A stretch of DNA of 64,000 nt from Sclerurus mexicanus (lineage: Eukaryota > Chordata > Aves > Passeriformes > Furnariidae): assembly GCA_013396755.1 (NCBI GenBank), contig VWZF01003861.1:695451-759450 (forward strand), given 5' to 3'. Made by a program: the position numbers and the translations under genes. Every line of letters begins with the position of its first letter. Position 1 is the first letter of the stretch. Below the pieces are notes generated by a model that saw nothing but the letters and a program-made list of their open reading frames with translations, was not told where the DNA came from and ran no database searches. This document shows positions 12,941 to 24,080 of this stretch, one piece after another.

Positions 12941-12959
12941 GTTGTTGTTGTTGTTGTTG
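12941..12959. repeat. (GTT)n microsatellite
   Basis: Six uninterrupted GTT units. Confidence 0.92.
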
Positions 12960-14124
12960 GCAGCACCACAATGCCTATTTCCACTGACTTCCTATTTCTA
13001 AGCAAAAGGTATCGCTTAGTCCACACCTCCTGCAGTGTTTGCCTTTTGCTGCTGGGATCTTTCTTTTGACATTCTACAGCTCACCTTGCAAACTACAAAC
13101 TGATGGAGCTTTTTATATATCCCTAAAATAGGCACCAAAATTTACACCACCAAGTTGGGGGGGCTGTGAAAATTTCTGGGGGTGATATTTGGAGTTGAAA
13201 AAAGCACTACACTGGGCATTCAAACTATAGAATTAGGCAACGCTTTCAGCTTTTCTTGGGGACAACACTGGAAGTACCCCAATTATTTCATGTTTACTTA
13301 ATAAAAGTGTTTGAAAAAAACTCAAGGATTTAGAAAGAAAACTTATAGTCGTCTATTTTGGGGTCAAATCAGAGTCCTTTGATTCCTGCCCTTATTCATG
13401 TAAAATGCTGAAAGCTTTTGCTCTTGGAAATCTGGAAGCTCTTCAGAGCAGTTAAGTCCAGCCTATCTTGCAAAACAAACCAGATTAATTACTGATCTTC
13501 AGCAATTAATTCTAATCCAGAAAAGGGTTAATTTATATATTGGCTGTAGTGAAAAAAAATACGGTATTTTCAGTAAACATAGTAAAGACGTGTCATTTCC
13601 TTAGGAGCACGTCGTGATGCTGCACCGAATTTCTTAATTATATCTAATTAAAAGAACACCTCACCTGTGACCAATAAAATCCAGGGGAAATTTTCCGTGT
13701 CCTGGTGATTGAACGCGTTTGTGCAAGGAAAACAAAAGTGAGGGAGTTGAATTTACTTAACATCAGTGTGAGTAAATAAAATACTCCTTGTCAATAGACC
13801 TCATTTTATTTTATAATCAAGAATAAAATTAGGTGTTGAAAGCTTGCGGACAGGTCTATTCTTTGCCTTGCTTGAAAACAGTGTGGGAAGAGGTCTCTTA
13901 TCTTGGGTTTGCATTTATATTTCTATTGCAAGGGACCCACAGGTCCCTCCATGGATACTGAAACAGATAAATGTTGGACAGTGAGGAAGAAAGACCATGA
14001 TGAGATTTAGATGTGTTTCCAAGAAGTTCAATTCTTCCTGTGAAAGAGATAAAGCTGGAAGAAAGGCATTTAGTTTTACAGAGGTTGGCTGGTGGCTGAG
14101 AGGAAGATGGGACCAGAACAATGT

Positions 14125-14230
14125 AGTCACAGAATCAAGGAATTGTTATGGCTGGAAAAGACCTTCGAGGTCACCAAGTCCAACCTTCAACCTTGTCCCT
14201 CGTCAAACCACATCCTCAGTGGCCACATCT
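14125..14230 (-). mobile_element. CR1 LINE tail, antisense
   Basis: It begins with the inverted tail 'AGTCACAGAATCAAGGAATTG', then 'GGAAAAGACCTTCGAGGTCA' and 'CCAAGTCCAACCTTCAACC'. This is the subfamily whose sense form reads 'GGTCTTTTCCAACC'. It abuts a sense CR1 of similar type at about 14,231, so the two lie head to head. The right boundary is approximate. Confidence 0.85.
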
Positions 14231-14503
14231 GACAACCAGCAATAGGACAAGAGGGCAGAGTCTTGAGCTGCGCCCAGGGGAGGTTTAGGTTGGACATCAG
14301 GAAGAAGTTCTTTACAGTGAGAGTGATTTGGCATTTAAATGGACTGTCCAGGGAGGTGGTGGAGTCACCATCCCTGGAGGTGTTTTGGGAAAGACTGGGT
14401 ATGGCACTGAGTGCCATGGTCTGGTTGGGAAGGTGGTGTTGGGTCACAGGTTGGAGTTGGGATTTCAGAGGTTCTTTTCCAACCCAGTTGATTCTGATTC
14501 TTT
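14231..14503 (+). mobile_element. CR1 LINE 3' UTR fragment
   Basis: Sense CR1 containing 'AGGGGAGGTTTAGGTTGGAC', 'ATCAGGAAGAAGTTCTTTAC', 'AGGGAGGTGGTGGAGTCACC' and the tail 'TTCTTTTCCAACCCAGTTGA' followed by TTCTGATTC. Both this piece and its left neighbour carry a 3' tail, so they are two insertions and not one element inverted during integration. Confidence 0.93.
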
Positions 14504-15398
14504 TAGCTAGATGAGGGTCCCTCCCCATCCGTGCTGACTCAGAGAAACAGCAGCCTGTCTGAAATGCTGATCTGGACCCAAATAACTCTCTCAGCTGAGG
14601 CTTTTAGGGCTGGGGAACCTCCTGCGGAGTCATCACGTGGAAAGCACCGATCCGTGGGACAATAGCTGCTTGGAAAGCAGTGAGGCTGTAATAGTGTCAT
14701 GGACCATTCATTAGGCTGCAGGGAGTGCAAGCAAATAGGCCCTGAGGACTGTGCTATAAATGTCATTATAAACAAATTCCAGCTGCTGGGAGGGGGGAAC
14801 CAGCACCACGGAAAGAGGGGAAATTGCTAATGTAATTTTGAGAACTGCAAACCCGATAGAAGGACAAATCATGCCAAAAAAGTAATGAAGCTGAGGTGAT
14901 GCATTATTTATGTGTGCTGGAGGGGAATATCCTGCATGTCCTGAAAGAAATACAAAAGCTTGCTTGTTTGTGGGGTGTTATTTTCTGACTGAACACCCCT
15001 CCAGGCCTCAGTGCAACCCCAATTTCATGAAGAAATTTATAAGGCATGTTCTTCTTATTCTTATTTTCCTTATTATTTAAGTGTGCTGAAATATTTAACA
15101 CCTGGGACAATGCCATGCTTATCTTCCTGTTTCACTAAGCTAAGGGGATTTTTTCCCCATAATTCCATCAGGCAGTCTTTGCCTATTAAGATTTTTCCAT
15201 ATGGGGAAAAATCATATAAACCTCATGGCAACTGGATTCGGGCTTTCAAAAAAGAAATGTCTTTCCCTCTCTTCTCCTTGTGGAAGGATTTTGCATCGAG
15301 CTGATCACTCAACATTTAATTATCCAAAAACAATGTTTTGTTTTATGATAGCATGAGGTTTACTATCTCTGAAATCCTTCCTGGCAAATTTGACTTGA
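14504..15398. other. Non-coding stretch, nothing recognised
   Basis: No repeat or gene recognised; only short frames on both strands. Confidence 0.6.
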
Positions 15399-15595
15399 GT
15401 TCATAGAATCATAGGATGGTTTAAGTTAGAAGAGACCTCAAAGATCATCTATTTGCAACCCCCACCTTTCACTAGTCCAGATTGCTCAGAGTTCCATCCA
15501 GCTTGGCCTCACCATCCTCACAGGAAAGAATTCTTTCCTAAGATCTAATCTAGACATACTTATTTCAGTTTGAAGCCTCCTCATCCCCCTTGAGT
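15399..15595 (-). mobile_element. CR1 LINE 3' UTR, antisense, diverged
   Basis: It starts 'GTTCATAGAATCATAGGATG', then 'CTCAAAGATCATCTATTTGC' and 'CTTTCACTAGTCCAGATTGC'. It ends in the region corresponding to 'TTTCAGTTTGAAGCC' and 'CCCCCTTGAG', where antisense CR1s usually read toward 'CCCCTTGTCCTG'. The body carries several small deletions, consistent with an old copy. The right limit is approximate. Confidence 0.88.
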
Positions 15596-16749
15596 GGTTG
15601 GCAATTTTAAAAGGAATCATTTCAGGCTTTGTTTTATCCTGTCTTAACATTGCCAGCCCCTGCCAAAATGCAGAACCTGTGGCCTGGATATGTAAGGTAA
15701 CACTGAAAATGAGAATAAAACACTTAGATTGCTTATAACAACAACAATAATCATTAATATGTGGAGGTTTATTGGTAGGCTCAAGGGTTGGTGTTGCCAA
15801 GATTAGTGAAGCCAATCACTGCACCTCAGTCAACTGCAGCAAGAGCCTGATGCGCTCTGCAGTGAATAATCCATCCCCCTGCAGTCACTCACAAACATTT
15901 CATCATCCCCATCACGTCTCAGACTGAGACATAAAGTGTGTAGGCTTCTGAAAGAGTCACTTTCTAGGAAAATGTTCCTTAGCATGTTCATTTCTAGTCT
16001 TGGGAATGCGAGCTTTCACTCCTGTTATTTGTCTTCTGAATGAGCTGTAAATAACACTCCATCAATCATTCAGCCACAGGCAGAAAGTTTGAAGACATTA
16101 AGGCCTTTCAACACTTAGGGTTCAAAGCCAGTTTTGCAAAGATCTGTGGTTTTTTAAGCCACACAAACACATGAAAAACTCATCTTGTGGTGCCATTCAC
16201 TTGTTTGTGTCTAAATAAAGGACCTGTGGTCTTTTGGCCACGGCCAAAAAGGCAGCAGGGTCACACTGTGAGTTCTGAACACCAAAAGAGATGTTAAAAT
16301 ATTCTAAAACGTACTTAATCCATTTGCATGATTTTGCAGGCCTGGTTTCAGTGCTCAGTTCTAACAATAACCCACAATTGTAATTTGAGCATTAGAACCA
16401 AATAAAGACACCCCGATCTGTTGTCTGCAGAGTTTTTTCTCTGTTTATGGGGGCTTTATTTACACAACTCTGCATATTTATTCAGTTCTTCCCTAGGGGA
16501 TTATAAAGGTTTTCTTGTGCAAATTCAAAATTAAAAGCCAGATGTGATAAACCTAGAGGGATATGAAGAATTTTCCGCCTCTCACCTTTAATTTCCTCTC
16601 ATTTCTTTTGTTATATTTCTCTTCTTGTTCCTATCCCCTTTCAACTCTCCACGTTCCCACTTAGAATTTATCATTATCCTGACATTTTCCTTTGCCCTAC
16701 AGCTAGTCCTGCCTACCTGCCAGGCTTCATATTCCTTAACAGTGAAGTG

Positions 16750-16776
16750 AAATGAATGAATGAATAAATAAATAAA
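16750..16776. repeat. (AATG)n/(AATA)n compound microsatellite
   Basis: About three AATG units pass directly into three AATA units. The pattern fits a single G-to-A change spreading by slippage. Confidence 0.9.
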
Positions 16777-17973
16777 AATCCTCCAAGAGAGGAATAAACT
16801 CGAGAACCTCGTTCTCGTTTAAATGAAATTTTGGCTCAGAGAAAAATAAAACTTCTTGAAGCCCCCAAAGTTTAAACACACTTTTTATTTAAAGTGTTAC
16901 AGATGAAACACATGACACATCTGCTGGGCTGGATTCCTCCTCTCCCAGAAGGGCCAGGAGGCAACACCTGGAGTTGTTTGTGCAGGGAGTTCTTTCAACA
17001 CTCGTGCCCACTGAAGAATAAAAACCGTCCTTGCAGCCTTGGTTCGAAGGGATTCTTGCACGATGTGGGATATCAAGTAGATTGAAGTGATTTCACTTTG
17101 CAGATGTGGACTGGAAAAACTTAATAAAGCATAATAAAGCATTGTTGCTGCAATGTTAAATAGTTTTTAATCTTCCCTGAGCTCACATTCTTATGGGTAA
17201 AAAAAGGAAGGAAATTCAGGCATGAATTATGGGATAACAGATCTAAGACAAAACAGCCTGGGTTTGTGGTTAGCAGCAATGTCCCTCCAAGTTAAATGCA
17301 GCCCCTTGAAAACCAGGTATTGAGTTCAAAGCAGTTTGTAGGGCTGAGTTCAGTCTGAGATTAAGACTTCTGCATTGGGTGACTACATTGGAGTGTGCAC
17401 GTGGGCCAGGTGACCATCCTCCCAGTATAGTAAATCTAAACCGACACATCTACGTGGGGTTAACAGATCTTACACAAGATGCATGAGATATTCACCCACT
17501 CACCTGGTATTGCAGCTGGAGGACAGGTGGATTCCCCTCTCTCAGAGTCCAACATGACATCGTGTGCTTCTGTCTGGCCATGGAAGGCCATCCCTGCTGA
17601 TTGATCAGCTCCTCCAACCCCACTCAATAGATCTCCACTGACTGTGCACCCATTTCACACGGATAAACCTGCAGTTACAATCCTAGTTTTGGATGTCTTG
17701 ATCTTGAACTGAATTTCATCCTTAGAGTGAGGACATTTGGCACAGGACCTGTGGGAAACCCACTGCAGCATCTGGCAGCCAAGAGGGATCCCTTTGGCAT
17801 CTCTGATGGCACCAGGTGCCTTCATGGGACATCTGAATGAGTGCTAAACTTTCTCTGGTCAGAGAAGGGAGATGTGAACAGCCATGGATCAGTCCATCCT
17901 GTCCTAAAACTTAACAACTTCCAACCAAAATGGCTTCAAAATTTATATAAGGGGAGAGGAGATGTAAATATGT

Positions 17974-17994
17974 TGTTTGTTTGTTTGTTTGTTG
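17974..17994. repeat. (GTTT)n microsatellite
   Basis: Four to five GTTT units in a T-rich setting. Confidence 0.9.
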
Positions 17995-18240
17995 TTCATA
18001 ATAATGTGGCTGTTTCCCTGCTACTGCACATTGGAAAAACAAAGCATCTTAAATATTGTTACCCAGACATCAAAATACTTCAATTTCAAATTGCCTGAGA
18101 GGTTTGGAAATTTTGGTTTGGCCAGATTTGTCAGGTTTTATTCCATGTATCAATTCAGCTCCATAAACAGGGTTCTGTGTTCCCACACTGAGCTCCCTTA
18201 GCAAAGCCACATCTCCACACGGTGCAAAATGGAATACAGG

Positions 18241-18465
18241 TTGTGCCAGGGGAGGTTTATATTAGATATTAAACACATTTTTTTTCAGGAAAAGGGTTAT
18301 AAAACATTGGAACAGACTGCCTAGTGAAGTGGTGGAGTCATCATCCCTGGAAGAGTTTAAAAATCATGTGGATATGCCAGTTCAGGACATGGTTTAATGG
18401 TGAGCATGACTGGACTTGATGATTTTAAAGGTCTTTTCCTACCTTAACAATTCCAGAATTCTAAG
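18241..18465 (+). mobile_element. CR1 LINE 3' UTR fragment
   Basis: Sense CR1: 'TTGTGCCAGGGGAGGTTTAT', 'TTAGATATTAAACACATTTT', 'GAACAGACTGCCTAGTGAAG', 'GTGGTGGAGTCATCATCCCT', then 'GGACATGGTTTAATGGTGAG' and the worn end 'AACAATTCCAGAATTCTAAG'. It is of the same lineage as the copies at 14.2 and 20.3 kb, with many substitutions. Confidence 0.92.
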
Positions 18466-19184
18466 AGTGGTAATCCAGAGCTTAATCCCTAATTCCTCCA
18501 CTCCTGAAAGCAATCAGTTCACTGCTTCACTGTCTGCCACCACCTGTTTTGGAGGACAACAAAAGGACACTGAAGATCAGTTAAAGACCCTCAGAAAAAA
18601 GAGGAAGGAACAAAGACATTTATGCTGAAGTGGATCATGGCAGCTACACACTCCACTGGAAGGCTTGGCAGAGGATGGAGATGGTGGGGATCCGACTGCT
18701 TGGAAATAATTAAACAACACTCAGAGCAAACCCCCAGACATTCAATAAAAGCAGAGAGACCAAATCACTCATTGCTTCTGGAAGAACAGGTCCCCAGCAG
18801 GAAATAGGAGAGTGAGTTGGAAAATCACCAGACAATAAAAATAGACAAATGCACCTTTCTGGGAAGCAAACAAGTCGACATTGTAAAATTCCCTCCCGTT
18901 TATTAAGATCTGTCTCCTGAACTCTTGGCAATCTTCAGGCTTTCTTGCAGATGCCAAACTAATTGAGATTCATTTTGTGTAGCTGCGTAGGGGAAGAAGA
19001 GATTGTGGGATGCTGTGAATTGTCAGGCAGCCTTGCAGACAGAGAGCTGTCTGGTTGTGTTGCAGGCATGAAAGATCCTTGGATGAGACTCAACTCAACC
19101 AGAACAGCCAAAGGCCAGCACACCGAGGGCAGAGCCCTGAAGATCAGGTGGACTAGACACATTGGCTGCTGGTGGAGAGCAATG

Positions 19185-19272
19185 GTGTCTTGTCACAACA
19201 GACATGTCCATCCATGTCTAGCCTTGACCTGAGTTCCTGTTTANGTGTCTTGTCACAACAGACATGCCCATC
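19185..19272. repeat. Duplicated blocks around an N (probable gap seam)
   Basis: Block A, beginning GTGTCTTGTCACAACAGACA, occurs at 19,185-19,212 and again at 19,245-19,272 with one difference. Block B, containing AGCCTTGACCTGAGTTCCTG, occurs at 19,211-19,243 and again at 19,443-19,475 with one difference. The order is therefore A-B-N-A-(about 170 bases)-B. An ambiguous base placed exactly where A restarts is what two overlapping contig ends or two merged haplotypes would leave. Confidence 0.85.
19244..19244. other. Ambiguous base (N)
   Basis: A single N lies between the end of block B (TTTA) and the restart of block A (GTGTCTTG). It marks the join described above. Confidence 0.98.
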
Positions 19273-19998
19273 TTCTCACAGGGACAGCTCTTGTTTTCTG
19301 GTTTAAACCAGGGCTTGGAAATACAATACACACCTATTGGAGGAAGCCCCAGCTCACAGAACAGTGAGGTTCATCCTCACATGATTTAAGATCCGTGCCT
19401 GAGCAGCTGTTTTGTCCCCAGGGCAGGGGCAGCAGGATGGGATCCATGTCAAGCCTTGACCTGAGTTCCTGTTTATGACCTGGTCTGTGAAATGTGGTGA
19501 CCGAAAAGACAGACCTCCTTCCACTCTGGTGCAGCAATTTGAAGGCTTTGCAAGAACGTGGACATCTTGGTCTTGCTTCTCCTCGTGGAAAGAAGAATAA
19601 GGATATACTCGTTTGCTTCTTTCCACTTTCTCGAGTGCAAGCACTCCCATGACTGGGGGCATCACACAGTACCAGATTTAAGTGTATTCTTTTCTGATAA
19701 TTCCTCTCCTTCAAATATTTAATAGTTTATCCTTTTATTTTGTTGGGGGTTTCTTTTTGGTCATTTGTTTTCTTGTACTTCCTTTGACTTTTAAATAATC
19801 AAGCTCACAATTTTCAAGCTAGACCTCTCTTAGCACTGTTAATATCTCAAACCCAAGCATGACAAATGGTTTTTCTTCATTTTCCAGTTAAATATGTTTA
19901 CAGTGATGCCCAGGGCCAGCACTGCAGTTCAGATTCATCCCTCAAGGACAGACTTTTAGGAAAGATGAGAAAAGATGTTTCAATGCTAAGGCACAAAT

Positions 19999-20012
19999 CC
20001 TCTGATCAGAGG
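19999..20012. repeat. 14-base perfect palindrome
   Basis: CCTCTGATCAGAGG reads the same on both strands. It could be a dimeric protein site, but isolated palindromes of this length also occur by chance in 64 kb. Confidence 0.9.
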
Positions 20013-20270
20013 TTTCGGGTCTGGGTTCATCCCAGATAATGTCTGTTGTCTAAGAGCTGGTGTTTGACATAATTGGGTTCCTGAGTTTTTCCTACAGTCA
20101 GTGATAAATATGGGGCTTTCCCAAAGGTCATTCTGCATCCAAAAAGGAGAATTCAAATGCTTGCTATAAATGGCATTCTTTAGTTATCTCCCTCTCCTCC
20201 ACCCTTTCTCCAGTTATCAGCTTAGGGTGTGGGATATATCTGATTAGATATCTGAAATATGCACCCTAAG

Positions 20271-20374
20271 AGGGACATGGTTTAGTGGTGGACTTGGCTA
20301 TGTTGGGTTTTGGTTGGACTCAATGACCTTAAAAACTTTTTCCAACCTAAATGTTTATATTATTCTGTGATTTA
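20271..20374 (+). mobile_element. CR1 LINE tail fragment
   Basis: Sense CR1 tail: 'AGGGACATGGTTTAGTGGTG', 'GACTTGGCTATGTTGGGTTT', 'GGTTGGACTCAATGACCTTA', 'CTTTTTCCAACCTAAATG' and the end 'TATTCTGTGATTT'. About 100 bases remain. Confidence 0.93.
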
Positions 20375-21235
20375 GTGAAGAGTTCAGATGGAAGGGATCA
20401 TCTAGTCCATATGCATGATTGTTAACCTGCCAATTTCAGAGGGAAATGGGTAATTTTAGATGGCTGATTGAAGTTTTATGCCTAACTTTCTAAGGGACCA
20501 CATCCACAAAGACTAATTCCTCCTTAGCTGCCCAGGTTCCCATTTGTTTGAACGAACAGCAACCAGTTTGCTTCCATTATTCTGAATTAATCTATGATAT
20601 GTGAGCAGCTAAGCAGAGACTAACAGTGCTGTCAGGCTTAAGAAACACGAATAGTTTACTTAGCTAATGCATAACCTGCTGCATGTTATATTTTAGTTTA
20701 AGGCACAGATCTCTTCTGAAGTTATTAAAGTTCACTTGCTCAGGAGCTCGAGAACAGCAGTGAAATAAAGTAATTAAAAAGCTGATATAACTGACAGGTC
20801 CCTGTTAACCCTCCCAAATCTATGCAAAAAACAATTACAGTATGCAAATGCTGATGATCCACCTTAATGCTATTCCCAATGAAATGACAGAGAATGAAAA
20901 AGGCATTGGATTATCCTGGTTTCCTTACTTGTAAAGATGGATCAAAATGCCACTTTTCTGGGGTAGCTTATGGCCAAAGCCATTGACCCACTCCAGCACT
21001 ACAGGTAAAACAGACTTTGTTTCTCTGGTGAGCTGTGAAAAAGGAACTTAATTCAGTAATATTTTATTAAGTCTTTCTGAAATTTCCTGAAATGTTGTCT
21101 TCTCTTGCATTTAGAGATGGACATATAAAATTTCAAGTCTTTGAAACGTGCAAAATCTGAGTATTTTTCATTTTACTATGAACTGAGGGTTGTCTCAGTT
21201 TTGTGAAAGGAGAAAAAGTGTGAGTATTAACGTAT
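20375..21235. other. Non-coding stretch, nothing recognised
   Basis: AT-rich DNA between a CR1 tail and the solo LTR. No open frame of note. Confidence 0.6.
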
Positions 21236-22257
21236 TGATAGTGGTTGATTGACCCAGGCTGATGCCAGTAATCTACCAAAGTAATTCTATCACTTCCCCG
21301 CTCATCTGGACAGAGGAGGGAAAATATAACAAAATGCTCATGGATTGTGACAGGGGCATGGAGACATCAATCACTCAGCAATTGCCATCATGAGCAAAAC
21401 AGACTTAACTTGGGGAAATTGATTTCATTCATTACCCATCACAGCCAAGTAGGGTAATGAGAAAGGAAAGCAAACCTTAAAACACCTTCTCCCCACCTCT
21501 CCCTTCTTCCCAGGCTTAACTTCACTCTCATTTTCCTCTCCCCATGAGTGGTGGGACAGGGAGTGGGGTTAGGGTCCTTTAGGAACACCCTGCTCCAGTG
21601 TGGGTCCCTCCCATGGGCTGTAGTCCTTCAAGAACACCCTGCTGCAGTGTGTTTCCACCCCATGAGATGCAGTCCTTCAGGAACAGGCTGCTCCAGCATG
21701 GGTCCCCCATCCTGCCAGAAACCTGCTCCAGTGTGGGCCCCTCACTTCTCGGGTCCACAGGTTCTGCCATGACTCTGCTCCAGCAGGAGCTTCCCATGGG
21801 GACACAGCCTCTTTTGGGCATCCTCCTGCTGCAGTGTGGGCTCCTCCAGGGGCTGCAGGTGGACCTCTGCTCCCCCATGGACCACCATGGACCTGCAGGT
21901 GGATCTCTGCTCCCCTATGGACCCCCAGGGACTGCAGGGGAACCTCAGCTCTGTCACCTGGAGCACCTTCTGCCCCTACTTCTGCTCTGATCTTGGGGTC
22001 CGCAGGGCTGTTCCTCTCACATCTCCTCACTCCTCACTTCTCTGGGTGTAATTGCTTCTGCACATTAAATCCTTTCCCCTTCTTCACTCTGTTAAGAGGT
22101 GCTGCCAATGTCACTGATGGGCTCAGCCTTGGCCAGTGGTGGGTCTGCCTTGGATCCAGCTGGCATTGGCTCTGTGGGAAATCAGGGAAGCTTTTGGCAG
22201 CTTCTCACAGAATCCACGCCTGTGGCCAGCGAAACCTGACCACTCAAAGCCATCACA
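21236..22257 (-). mobile_element. Solo LTR of an avian ERVL-like endogenous retrovirus
   Basis: About 1.0 kb resembling, from memory, a common avian ERVL-type LTR in minus orientation. Plus-strand landmarks are 'GACCCAGGCTGATGCCAGTA', 'AGAGGAGGGAAAATATAACA', 'CAGACTTAACTTGGGGAAAT', 'CTGATGGGCTCAGCCTTGGC' and 'GCAGCTTCTCACAGAATCCA'. The piece begins TG and ends CA. The 5 bases on each side, CGTAT and TGTAC, are a plausible worn target-site duplication. Inside is a ~49-base unit repeated three times (near 21,573, 21,622 and 21,671). The expected polyadenylation hexamer on the minus strand appears changed at 21,428-21,433. No gag, pol or env sequence flanks it, so it is read as a solo LTR left by recombination. 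The family name is uncertain. Confidence 0.85.
21573..21715 (-). repeat. Three tandem ~49-base units inside the LTR
   Basis: Each unit carries a version of 'TCCTTCAGGAACAGGCTGCT' followed by 'CCAGTGTGGGTCCC'. Unit starts are 49 bases apart. The repetition produces long but meaningless open frames on both strands (up to 130 and 149 codons). Confidence 0.8.
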
Positions 22258-23780
22258 TGTACCAGAACTTCTCACTCTTCTAGACAGTTAATATTTTGGG
22301 GAAGAGACAATGGGTAGCTGCTGTCAGGTCCTACGGTGGTGAGGAAGGCACAAGTTTTCTGTTGTGGTTTCATAATTAAAAAGAAGCACGTTCTGGGCTC
22401 CACAGAACCAGCAAAAACCAAATTCCAAACCCCAAAGTTGGCTTAACACAGAATTATATAAATTTTTTTTGTAGTGTGTGAGGTTAAAAAATTCTAATTA
22501 GAAAAAAAATCCCAAAATCCATAAAAACACAGAAACTAAAAAATCCCTAAAAAACCCAAAACCCATCTGTCAATTTTGTGCACTCTCCAGCTTTATAAAA
22601 TTTCTCAAAGACTGACTGTCCTTTTGGAGACATGAGCTTGTACCAAATAGCTCTGATGTCCTTTTTCTTTAATAAACCAACCTAAATAAATAGAAATTTT
22701 TGTGCCTCTCTTAAAAGTTTAAAACCATGTCAAACAACAAACAAGAATATCTTTTGTTTTTCCAGTTTTGCAGTTTATTTCTGTTCCTTAGTATCTGTTG
22801 TTTGACACAGATGGTTATAAACAAAGATCTAAAGAGAATTTCAACTCCAAGGGAAAAAAAGATAATAAGAAATAAAATATATTCCCTGATCCTGTATGTT
22901 TGGGGTGGGTTTTTTTTGGTTTCTTTGTGGGTTTTTTGTTGTTGTTGTTTTTTGGGTTTTTTAAGGATGATGGATTCTGCCTTAGTATTTCTAACTCAGT
23001 CAGATTTCTAATTATATTACAGCAAAGATTTGGACCTGGAGAGTTTGAGGGAGAGAAATGGAGATGGAGGAAAAAATGTGAGATGAAAGAGAGAAAGATG
23101 TCCCAAACTCATTGGAGTTCCAGTCTTGGGGGTTAGTAAAACAGTACAAGCTCTTAACATTAATGCCTAAATTTGAAGATTAATGTTTTATTTATCCAGT
23201 CTGATTTCCAGATTTGTCTCTAAATCATCCAGTATTGCAGTATTCTTTTTTTCCTTGAGACAAATGCTACTCAATCAGTTCTTATCCTGAGGGACTTGGA
23301 AAGAAATATTGCTTTATTACAAGCCTGATGTGTTCCTTACAGCTCTACAGCTCTAAAATGTGGGATCACTCATGGAAAATAATAAGATGTTTGTATCCAT
23401 TTGTTTTTGGGGACACTTGCCTTGGGACCTCTGGTATCTGAGTACGGGATGTGTTGTATGAGAGACTGTTCCAACCTCCTATGAAACAGCATTAACCTTC
23501 CATGGAGAAATCAGTCATACAATTCATTCCAGGGCTTTGGCTCTTCCTCCAAAAGGGAAAGCAACCAGAAGAAGGAGAAGACTAAACTAGAGAAGACTAA
23601 ACTAAACTTCATCCCTGGGTTGGGTGATGCCAGCAGGGCCAGGAGCAGCCACCACCCTGGTGGGTTCCCATCCCTACAATCAGAGCATCCCAGCTGGACA
23701 AGGGGCAAAGATCACATATGCCAGGCCTAATGCACAGAAACTTCTGTCTCCAGACCTGTAATGTGGGAGATTTTGTCATC
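22258..23780. other. Non-coding stretch with homopolymer-rich segments
   Basis: A-rich from about 22,480 to 22,560, and a G/T-rich run at 22,901-22,963 (separate entry). A small direct repeat of GAGAAGACTAAACTA occurs near 23,575-23,605. No gene or transposon recognised. Confidence 0.6.
22901..22963 (+). repeat. G/T-rich low-complexity run
   Basis: Alternating T runs of 5-8 and G runs of 2-4, with a short (GTT)n core. The plus strand is almost free of C and A here. It resembles expanded low-complexity DNA and not a defined element. Confidence 0.8.
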
Positions 23781-24080
23781 TGGAGAAGAGAAGACTCAGG
23801 GGAGACCCAACCTCAGGCTGCAGCTTCCCCACGAGGAGGGAACAGTGACAGGACCTGGGGGAGCAACATGAAGTTGGGTCAGGGGAGGTTTGAGTTGAAT
23901 ATTAGGAAAGGTTTCTTCCCCCAGAGGGTGGTGGGCACTGAACAGGCTCCCCAGGGCAGTGGGCACAGCACCAAGGCTGCCAGAGCTCACAAAACATTTG
24001 GACAACCCTCTCAGGCACATGGTGGCATTTTTGGGCTTGATGATCCTTCCAGCTCCGGATATGCTGTGATTCTGTGATTC
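23781..24080 (+). mobile_element. CR1 LINE 3' end, third variant
   Basis: It starts at 'TGGAGAAGAGAAGACTCAGG' and 'GGAGACCCAACCTCAGGCTG', the end of the CR1 coding region. It passes 'AGGGGAGGTTTGAGTTGAAT', 'ATTAGGAAAGGTTTCTTCCC' and 'GGCTCCCCAGGGCAGTGGGC', and ends 'TGATGATCCTTCCAGCTCC' with 'GCTGTGATTCTGTGATTC'. The 'CCCCAGGGCAGTGGGCACAG' wording relates it to the antisense copy at 51.0 kb and separates it from the other groups. The overlapping open frame of 119 codons is untranslated-region sequence and not a gene. Confidence 0.93.

Larger units (their letters stand above)
8794..14124. other. Non-coding stretch of 5.3 kb without recognised transposon
   Basis: Many short overlapping frames, none above 84 codons. 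I see no CR1, LTR or SINE signature here. Two small microsatellites are listed separately. The lack of insertions over 5 kb, when the flanks average more than one per 3 kb, makes this a candidate for conserved non-coding DNA, but that cannot be shown from one sequence. Confidence 0.55.
15596..18240. other. Non-coding stretch of 2.6 kb
   Basis: Contains two small tetranucleotide microsatellites (listed separately). Open frames are under 110 codons and lack domains. Confidence 0.6.
18466..20270. other. Non-coding stretch containing an assembly seam
   Basis: No gene or transposon recognised. Its notable feature is the set of duplicated blocks around the N at 19,244, listed separately. The minus-strand frame of 126 codons (19,334-19,714) has no recognisable domain. 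Confidence 0.6.

Noticed and set aside
21579..22283. Overlapping 99-149 codon frames on both strands
   Set aside because: They lie in the solo LTR, where three 49-base subrepeats keep frames open. They match no retroviral protein and are LTR sequence.
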